NCBI GenBank assembly: GCA_025964935.1
Contig: JAOPXW010000100.1
Location: forward strand, 1 to 14,142
Direction of reading: 5' to 3'
Origin: Friedmanniella sp.
GTDB taxonomy: Bacteria; Actinomycetota; Actinomycetes; Propionibacteriales; Propionibacteriaceae
Length of the DNA stretch: 14,142 nt
Of the stretch, positions 8,342-14,142 are shown one piece after another. The notes under the pieces are model-generated. The model saw only the letters and a program-made list of their open reading frames with translations, did no database searches and was not told the DNA's origin. The position numbers and the translations under genes are program-made. Every line of letters starts with the position of its first letter. The stretch's first letter is position 1.

Positions 8342-9328
8342 TCAGTCCGCGTCCTCGAGCATCTCGGCGCTCAGACTCGCCTCGGTGTTGGGCACCCCGA
8401 GCTCGGCCGCGCGCTTGTCCGCGGTGGCCAGCAGCCGACGGATCCGACCGGCCACGGCGTCCTTGGTCAGCTGCGGGTTGTGCAGCTGGCCGAGCTCCTC
8501 GAGGCTGGCCTGCTTGTTCTCGACCCGGAGCACCCCAGCCGCCTTGAGGTGATCGGGCACGTCCTCGCCCAGGATCTCCAGGGCCCGTTCGACGCGGGCT
8601 CCGGCGGCGACGGCGGCGCGGGCGGAGCGGCGCAGGTTGGCGTCGTCGAAGTTGGCGAGCCGGTGGGCCGAGGCCCGGACCTCGCGGCGCATCCGGCGCT
8701 CCTCCCAGGCCATCAGGGACTCGTGGGCACCCAGCCGGGTGAGCAGCGCGGCGATGGCGTCGCCGTCGCGGACGACCACCCGGTCGACGGCGCGGACCTC
8801 GCGGGCCTTGGCCGGGATGCCCAGCCGCCGAGCCGCCCCCACCAGGGCCAGCGCCGCCTCGGGACCGGGGCAGGTGACTTCGAGGGCCATCGACCGGCCG
8901 GGCTCGGTCAGCGAGCCGTGGGCCAGGAAGGCGCCGCGCCAGGCTGCCACGCAGTCGCAGAGGGCCCCGGACACGACCTGCGGGGGCAGTCCGCGGGCGG
9001 GACGGCCCCGGGAGTCGATCAGGCCGGTCTGGCGGGCCAGCGCCTCGCCGTCCTTGATGACGCGGACCACGTAGCGGGTGCCGCGACGGATGCCGGCGCC
9101 GTTGACGATCACCAGCTCGGAGGTGTGGCCGAAGACCTCACTGATGTCGGTGCGCAGCCGACGGGCGGCGGCACCGGTGTCCAGCTCGGCCTCGATCACG
9201 ATGCGGCCGCTGACGATGTGCAGCCCGCCCGCGAAACGGAGGGTCGCTGCCACCTCGGACTTGCGACAGCAGGGCTTGGTGACCTTGATGGTCGCGAGCT
9301 CCGCCTTCACCTGAGCGGTCATGGCCAT
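8342..9328 (-). CDS. whiA: DNA-binding protein WhiA
   Basis: Transcription regulator conserved in Gram-positive bacteria; in Streptomyces it controls sporulation septation together with WhiB, and elsewhere it is linked to cell division and chromosome segregation. I choose ATG 9328, giving 328 residues beginning [14 protein letters not shown], the usual family start; the frame runs open to 9376, but those residues are not family-like. The N-terminal half (about 20-210) is the degenerate LAGLIDADG-type fold, including [18 protein letters not shown] (20-37), [17 protein letters not shown] (129-145) and [17 protein letters not shown] (153-169). The C-terminal helix-turn-helix domain contains [18 protein letters not shown] (223-240) and [14 protein letters not shown] (287-300). 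No Shine-Dalgarno precedes the start; CATCAT lies at -12 to -7. yvcK is 81 bases upstream behind a hairpin. Confidence 0.96.
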   Translation of the reverse strand: MAMTAQVKAELATIKVTKPCCRKSEVAATLRFAGGLHIVSGRIVIEAELDTGAAARRLRTDISEVFGHTSELVIVNGAGIRRGTRYVVRVIKDGEALARQTGLIDSRGRPARGLPPQVVSGALCDCVAAWRGAFLAHGSLTEPGRSMALEVTCPGPEAALALVGAARRLGIPAKAREVRAVDRVVVRDGDAIAALLTRLGAHESLMAWEERRMRREVRASAHRLANFDDANLRRSARAAVAAGARVERALEILGEDVPDHLKAAGVLRVENKQASLEELGQLHNPQLTKDAVAGRIRRLLATADKRAAELGVPNTEASLSAEMLEDAD

Positions 9329-9389
9329 TGCTGAATGATGCCACGGCTGCAGCCGGGGCCGAGCCACCCCGCCCACCGGACACCCGGGG

Positions 9390-9410
9390 GCACGGGCCGT
9401 CCGCCCGTGC
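9390..9410 (-). terminator. Hairpin abutting the yvcK stop codon
   Basis: GCACGGGC (9403-9410 read on the minus strand) and GCCCGTGC (9390-9397) form a perfect 8-bp stem over a five-base loop. The first stem base is the G of the yvcK TAG stop. There is no T tract. It may partially terminate the uvrC-rapZ-yvcK transcript or protect its 3' end before whiA. Confidence 0.5.
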
Positions 9411-10372
9411 TACAGCGAGCCGTCCACGCCCATGATCTCCGCGTACGCCGACGCCAGCCGCAGCGGGTCGTGGCGGGGCGAGCCGTCCCGGGCGGCGAGG
9501 TCGGCCACCACCAGCTCGGCCCCCAGCGCCTCCGCGCGCGCGACGAGGTGCGGGTCGTCGAGGGCGAACTGGGCGTCGATCAGCACCACGTCCAGCCGCA
9601 GGTCGGGGGCGTGCTCGGACAGCAGCTCGATGTGCTTGGCGGCCGAGAAGCCCGCGGTCTCCCCCGCCGGCTCGAGGTTCAGGGTCAGGATCCGTCGGCC
9701 GGACGTGCCGTAGATCGCCCGGGCCAGGTCGGGCACCAGCAGGTGCGGGATCACCGAGGTGAACCAGGACCCCGGGCCCAGGATGATCCAGTCGGCCTCC
9801 AGGACCGCCTGCACCGACTCGGGGCACGCGGGCGGGTCGAAGGGGGTCAGCTGGACCGAGCAGACCTCGCCGGAGGTCTTGGCCACCCGGGCCTGGCCGC
9901 GGACGACCGAGATCTCGTCCGGGCGCTCGCTGTCCAGCCCCAGCACCTCGGCGGTGATGTCGAGCGGCACCGAGGCCATCGGCAGCACCCGCCCCTTGGC
10001 GCCGAGCAGCCGGGCCACCATGTCGAGCCCGGCCACCGGGTCGCCCAGCCGCTCCCACAGACCCGCGATGAGCAGGTTGCCGATCGCGTGGTCGCCCAGC
10101 GGGCCCACACTCTCGAAGCGGTACTGCAGCACATCGGCCCAGGTCCGGCCGGACTCGTCGTCGCCGCAGAGCGCGGCCAGCGCCATCCGCAGGTCACCCG
10201 GCGGCAGGCAGTTGAGCTCGGAGCGGATCCGCCCCGACGACCCGCCGTCGTCGGCCACGGTCACGATGGCGGTCAGCCGGTCGGTGACCCGCCGCAGGGC
10301 CGACAGCGAGGCCGCCAGCCCGTGCCCACCGCCGAAGGCGACCACGGCCGGGAGCTTGCGCCGGCGGGTCAT
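9410..10372 (-). CDS. yvcK: YvcK/CofD-family gluconeogenesis factor
   Basis: Member of the YvcK (CuvA in mycobacteria) branch of the CofD superfamily. These proteins bind UDP-sugars and are needed for normal cell-wall synthesis and growth on gluconeogenic carbon; no enzymatic reaction is established. The 320-residue protein shows the family motifs AFGGGHGLA (residues 12-20), VADDGGSSGRIR (39-50), PPGDLRMALAAL (57-68), the HAIGNLLIAGLWE stretch (95-107), VPLDITAEV (135-143), LGPGSWFTSVIPHLLV (198-213) and the C-terminal HDPLRLA (301-307). Its ATG overlaps the rapZ stop in an ATGA junction, implying translational coupling. It lies in the conserved rapZ-yvcK-whiA trio. A role linking carbon status to cell-wall precursors is known for the family but inferred here. 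Confidence 0.95.
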   Translation of the reverse strand: MTRRRKLPAVVAFGGGHGLAASLSALRRVTDRLTAIVTVADDGGSSGRIRSELNCLPPGDLRMALAALCGDDESGRTWADVLQYRFESVGPLGDHAIGNLLIAGLWERLGDPVAGLDMVARLLGAKGRVLPMASVPLDITAEVLGLDSERPDEISVVRGQARVAKTSGEVCSVQLTPFDPPACPESVQAVLEADWIILGPGSWFTSVIPHLLVPDLARAIYGTSGRRILTLNLEPAGETAGFSAAKHIELLSEHAPDLRLDVVLIDAQFALDDPHLVARAEALGAELVVADLAARDGSPRHDPLRLASAYAEIMGVDGSL

Positions 10373-11253
10373 TCCCGCCCCACGTCACGGTGCAGCACCG
10401 TGGTGGGCTGACCGGCCTCTCGCAGCCGGCGCGCGAACTCCTCCACCATCGAGGTGCTGCGGTGCTTGCCACCGGTGCAGCCGATGGCGATGGTCGCGAA
10501 CCTCTTGCCCTCGTGCAGATAGCCGACCGAGACCACGCCCAGCAGGTCCTGCAGCGAGGTCAGGAACTCCTCCGCCCCGGGTTGGCGCAGCACGTAGTCG
10601 CTGACCGGCTTGCTGAGACCGGTCTGGGGCCGCAGCTCGGGCACCCAGTGCGGGTTGGGCAGGAAGCGCACGTCGAGGACCATGTCGGCGTCCACCGGGA
10701 TGCCGTTCTTGAACCCGAACGACAGCAGGGTCACGCGCAGCTGGTCGTTGCTCTCCCGGCCGTACGCGTGGGTCACTCGGGAGCCCAGCTGGTGCACGTT
10801 CAGCGAGGAGGTGTCGATCACCAGGTCGGCCGCGGCCCGCAGGGTGGCCAGGGTCTCCCGCTCGGCCGTGATGCCGTCCATCAGCCGGCCGTCACCCTGC
10901 AGGGGGTGGGGGCGGCGTACGGACTCCTGCCGGCGCACGATCACGTCGTCGGCGGCCTCGAGGTAGAGGATCTCGGGCAGTGTGCCACCCGCGCTCAGGT
11001 CGGAGAACATCGTCGGGAGCTGCTCGAAGAACGACCGGGTGCGCACGTCGAGCACCACGGCCAGCCGGTCCAGGTCGATCTTGCGGGCCTGCTCGCAGAC
11101 CTCCGGCAGGACGCTGGGGGGCAGGTTGTCCACGACGTACCACCCCAGGTCCTCCAGGGTGTGGGCCGCCGTCGACCGTCCGGCACCGGACATGCCGGTG
11201 ACCACGACCAGACGCAGCGGCTTCAGGGGGGTCACGGACGTCTCGCTGGGCAC
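10369..11253 (-). CDS. rapZ: RapZ-family nucleotide-binding protein (YvcJ-like)
   Basis: P-loop ATP/GTP-binding protein of the RapZ/YvcJ family. In E. coli RapZ is an RNA-binding adaptor that controls glucosamine-6-phosphate synthase through small RNAs; the Gram-positive homologues bind and hydrolyse nucleotides, with a less clear role. I choose GTG 11253 (294 residues), because longer starts overlap uvrC and give non-family sequence. The Walker A loop is GMSGAGRST (20-28), followed by WYVVDNLP (38-45), VLDVRTRSF (68-76), RRPHPL (113-118), the C-terminal LLSFGFKNGIPVDADMVLDV (176-195), RFLPNPHW (196-203) and IAIGCTGGKHRS (256-267). The start lacks a usable Shine-Dalgarno (GAGGG is only one base away) but has GATAAT at -12 to -7. 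A second GTG seven codons downstream is possible. Confidence 0.94.
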   Translation of the reverse strand: MPSETSVTPLKPLRLVVVTGMSGAGRSTAAHTLEDLGWYVVDNLPPSVLPEVCEQARKIDLDRLAVVLDVRTRSFFEQLPTMFSDLSAGGTLPEILYLEAADDVIVRRQESVRRPHPLQGDGRLMDGITAERETLATLRAAADLVIDTSSLNVHQLGSRVTHAYGRESNDQLRVTLLSFGFKNGIPVDADMVLDVRFLPNPHWVPELRPQTGLSKPVSDYVLRQPGAEEFLTSLQDLLGVVSVGYLHEGKRFATIAIGCTGGKHRSTSMVEEFARRLREAGQPTTVLHRDVGRE

Positions 11254-11259
11254 GCCCTC

Positions 11260-11265
11260 ATTATC
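11260..11265 (-). promoter_or_regulatory. Candidate -10 for a leaderless rapZ transcript
   Basis: GATAAT (minus strand) is the most canonical -10-like hexamer among the start contexts here. It ends six bases before the rapZ GTG, putting the expected transcription start on the start codon. It lies in the 22-base gap after uvrC. Upstream, overlapping the uvrC stop, is CTGTGACGAAGT, shared with the gap promoter region at the same four-base distance from the hexamer. Confidence 0.5.
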
Positions 11266-11275
11266 GGCGACTTCG

Positions 11276-13285
11276 TCACAGAATCTCGCCGGTCGCCATA
11301 TTGACCGCGTCGCGCTGCGGCGAGGCGTCCAGCGCAAGCTTGATCGACAGGGCGGTCTTCTCCCCGAACCCGGGCACCGCCGCGATCTCCTCGACGGTGG
11401 CGGCCCGCAGCTTCTTCAGCGACCCGAAGTGGGCGATCAGCGCCTTCCGCCGCACCTCGCCGAGGCCGGGGACCTGGTCGAGCAGCGACTCCACCATCGA
11501 CTTGCTGCGCCGTGACCGGTGGTGGGTGATGGCGAAGCGGTGGGCCTCGTCCCGGAGCCGCTGCAGGAGGTAAAGCCCCTCGCTGGTCCGCGGCAGGATG
11601 ACCGGGTCCTCCGCGTCGGGCAGCCAGACCTCCTCGAGTCGCTTGGCCAGCCCACAGAGAGCCACGTCGGCGATGCCCAGCTCGTCCAGGGCCTGGGCCG
11701 CTGCGGCGACCTGGGGCGGGCCGCCGTCGACCACGACCAGGGCCGGGGCGTACGCGAACCGGCGCGGGGCCCCGGTCGTGGGGTCGATCAGCAGCGGGCC
11801 GTCCTCGTCGCCGGACTCGGACTCGTGCCGGGCCATCGCGGCCCGGTCGTCGATCAGCCGCTTGAACCGTCGGGTGATGACCTCGTGCATGGCGGCCACG
11901 TCGTTCTGGCCGTCCACCCCCCGGATCACGAAGCGCCGGTACTCGCTCTTGCGCGGGAGCCCGTCCTCGAACACGACCATGGAGGCGACCACCTCGGTCC
12001 CCTGCAGGTTGGAGATGTCGAAGCACTCCATCCGCAGGGGGGCGGTCGGCAGCTCCAGGGCCTCCTGGATCTCCTCCAGGGCCCGGTTCCGGGTGGAGAG
12101 GTCGCCCGCGCGCGTGGTCTTGTGCCGGATCAGCGTCTGGCTCGCGTTGCGCGCCACCGTCTCCATCAGGGCGCGCTTGTCGCCCCGCTGGGGGACCCGG
12201 ATCGCGACCGCCGAGCCGCGCCGCTCCGCCAGCCAGCCGGTCATCGACTCCAGGGACGAGGGCAGCGCCGGGACCAGGATCTCGCGGGGCACCACGTCGC
12301 GGTCGTCGGCGGTGACGTCGGCCTCGGCGTACAGCTGGAGCAGGAACTGCTCGATCAGCTCGGGCGTCCCGCCGTCGTCGGACCGGTCGGCGACCCAGCC
12401 GCGCTGGCCCCGGACCCGGCCCCCACGGACGTGGAAGATCTGGACGGCGACCTCGAGCGGGTCCTCGGCCAAGGCGATGACGTCGGCGTCGGTCCCGTCG
12501 GCGAACACCACCGCCTGCTGCTCCATGGCCCGCTCGAGGGCCCCGATGTCGTCGCGCAGCCGGGCCGCACGCTCGAACTCCAGCTCGGCGCTCGCCGCCT
12601 TCATCTCACCGGTCAGCCGCTTGATCATCGGCGCGGCCTGGCCGGACATGAACTGGCAGAACTCGTCGACGATCTCCCGGTGCTCGGCGGCGGAGACCCG
12701 GTCGATGCACGGGGCGGAGCACTTGCCGATGTAGCCCAGCAGGCACGGCCGGCCCAGCTGCCGGTGGTTCTTGAACACCCCGGGGCGGCAGGAGCGCATG
12801 GGGAACACCCGGAGCACCAGGTCGACCGTCTCCCGGATCGCCCAGGCGTGGGAGTACGGGACGAAGTAGCGGTTGCCCTTGCGCTTGGGCCCGCGCCCGA
12901 CCATCACCCGCGGGTACTCCTCGGCCAGCGTGACCGCCATCCAGGGGTAGGACTTGTCGTCGCGGTACTTCACGTTGAAGCGGGGGTCGTACTGCTTGAT
13001 CCACGAGTACTCCAGCTGCAGCGCCTCGACCTCGGTCTGGACGACGGTCCAGTCGACCTTGGTCGCGGTGGAGACCATCGACAGCGTCCGGCTGTGCAGC
13101 GACAGCGGGTCGGCGAAGTAGGAGTTCAGCCGCGACCGCAGGCTCTTGGCCTTGCCGACGTAGATGACCCGACCCTCGACGTCGGAGAAGCGGTACACCC
13201 CGGGCTGGTCCGGGATGGAGCCCGGCGCCGGGCGGTAGCTCTGACCCGGCCGCAGGGCGGCGGACCGGGAACGGGAGGTAGCCAC
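11276..13285 (-). CDS. uvrC: Excinuclease ABC subunit C
   Basis: Nuclease of UvrABC nucleotide excision repair; it makes the 3' and 5' incisions around a lesion after UvrAB loading. The 669 residues start at GTG 13285, with the conserved [17 protein letters not shown] beginning at residue 17. The GIY-YIG domain (about 28-110) includes [18 protein letters not shown] (40-57). Cys166, Cys181, Cys189 and Cys193 match the spacing of the iron-sulfur ligands described for E. coli UvrC. A UVR (UvrB-interaction) helix pair lies around 217-252, the RNase H-like 5' nuclease around 415-590 ([10 protein letters not shown] with Asp423, VVVDGGPPQ with Asp520, [11 protein letters not shown]), and tandem helix-hairpin-helix motifs at 603-652 ([12 protein letters not shown] and VPGFGEKTA). 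The start comes one base after the uvrA stop and has no Shine-Dalgarno; TACCCT lies at -13 to -8. Confidence 0.97.
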   Translation of the reverse strand: MATSRSRSAALRPGQSYRPAPGSIPDQPGVYRFSDVEGRVIYVGKAKSLRSRLNSYFADPLSLHSRTLSMVSTATKVDWTVVQTEVEALQLEYSWIKQYDPRFNVKYRDDKSYPWMAVTLAEEYPRVMVGRGPKRKGNRYFVPYSHAWAIRETVDLVLRVFPMRSCRPGVFKNHRQLGRPCLLGYIGKCSAPCIDRVSAAEHREIVDEFCQFMSGQAAPMIKRLTGEMKAASAELEFERAARLRDDIGALERAMEQQAVVFADGTDADVIALAEDPLEVAVQIFHVRGGRVRGQRGWVADRSDDGGTPELIEQFLLQLYAEADVTADDRDVVPREILVPALPSSLESMTGWLAERRGSAVAIRVPQRGDKRALMETVARNASQTLIRHKTTRAGDLSTRNRALEEIQEALELPTAPLRMECFDISNLQGTEVVASMVVFEDGLPRKSEYRRFVIRGVDGQNDVAAMHEVITRRFKRLIDDRAAMARHESESGDEDGPLLIDPTTGAPRRFAYAPALVVVDGGPPQVAAAAQALDELGIADVALCGLAKRLEEVWLPDAEDPVILPRTSEGLYLLQRLRDEAHRFAITHHRSRRSKSMVESLLDQVPGLGEVRRKALIAHFGSLKKLRAATVEEIAAVPGFGEKTALSIKLALDASPQRDAVNMATGEIL

Positions 13286-13286
13286 G

Positions 13287-14142
<856 letters not shown>

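Noticed and set aside
8342..9328. LAGLIDADG-like fold in whiA as a sign of a homing endonuclease or mobile intron
   Set aside because: WhiA proteins are known to carry a degenerate, non-catalytic version of this fold joined to a helix-turn-helix domain; the gene is in its standard location.
11254..11337. Longer N-terminus for rapZ reaching into uvrC
   Set aside because: The extra 28 residues are an Arg-rich frame shadow of the uvrC end, and the family start corresponds to GTG 11253 or the GTG seven codons later.

Overview
The window is very GC-rich and carries a conserved chromosomal locus of an actinobacterium (Actinomycetota). The diagnostic genes are rbpA (an RNA-polymerase-binding protein confined to actinobacteria), whiA, and the uvrC-rapZ-yvcK-whiA-gap-pgk-tpiA-secG order typical of that phylum. 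A placement near the Nocardioidaceae/Propionibacteriales is only a guess from RbpA flavour and synteny. I see no mobile element, CRISPR array, tRNA, rRNA or foreign-looking segment, and no gene-free stretch over 300 bases; the longest gap is about 190 bases, upstream of gap.

Layout. The left arm (1-4206, + strand) encodes the pentose phosphate branch: tkt (its 5' end lies outside the window), tal, then pgl after a 144-base gap containing a strong hairpin. The right arm (4301-14142, - strand) reads, in transcription order from the right edge, uvrA (C-terminal part only), uvrC, rapZ, yvcK, whiA, gap, pgk, tpiA, secG, rbpA. The two arms converge on a GC-rich tandem hairpin at about 4211-4287.

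How the genes fit together. gap, pgk and tpiA catalyse consecutive triose-phosphate steps of lower glycolysis and gluconeogenesis. tkt, tal and pgl are pentose phosphate enzymes that exchange intermediates with them. rapZ, yvcK and whiA form the conserved trio of nucleotide- or sugar-phosphate-linked regulators that accompanies central carbon genes in Gram-positive bacteria. uvrA and uvrC belong to nucleotide excision repair, secG to the Sec translocon, and rbpA supports housekeeping transcription.

The most notable features are these. The zwf-opcA pair, which commonly sits between tal and pgl in actinobacteria, is absent. A 17-bp GntR/DasR-like palindrome lies upstream of gap. Several minus-strand genes lack a Shine-Dalgarno sequence but have a TANNNT-like hexamer at the leaderless position. 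A 12-mer is shared at identical spacing to the candidate -10 elements of gap and rapZ. UvrA ends in a long Lys/Ala-rich tail. I found no convincing undescribed multi-gene system; this is mostly an ordinary housekeeping region with some regulatory oddities.
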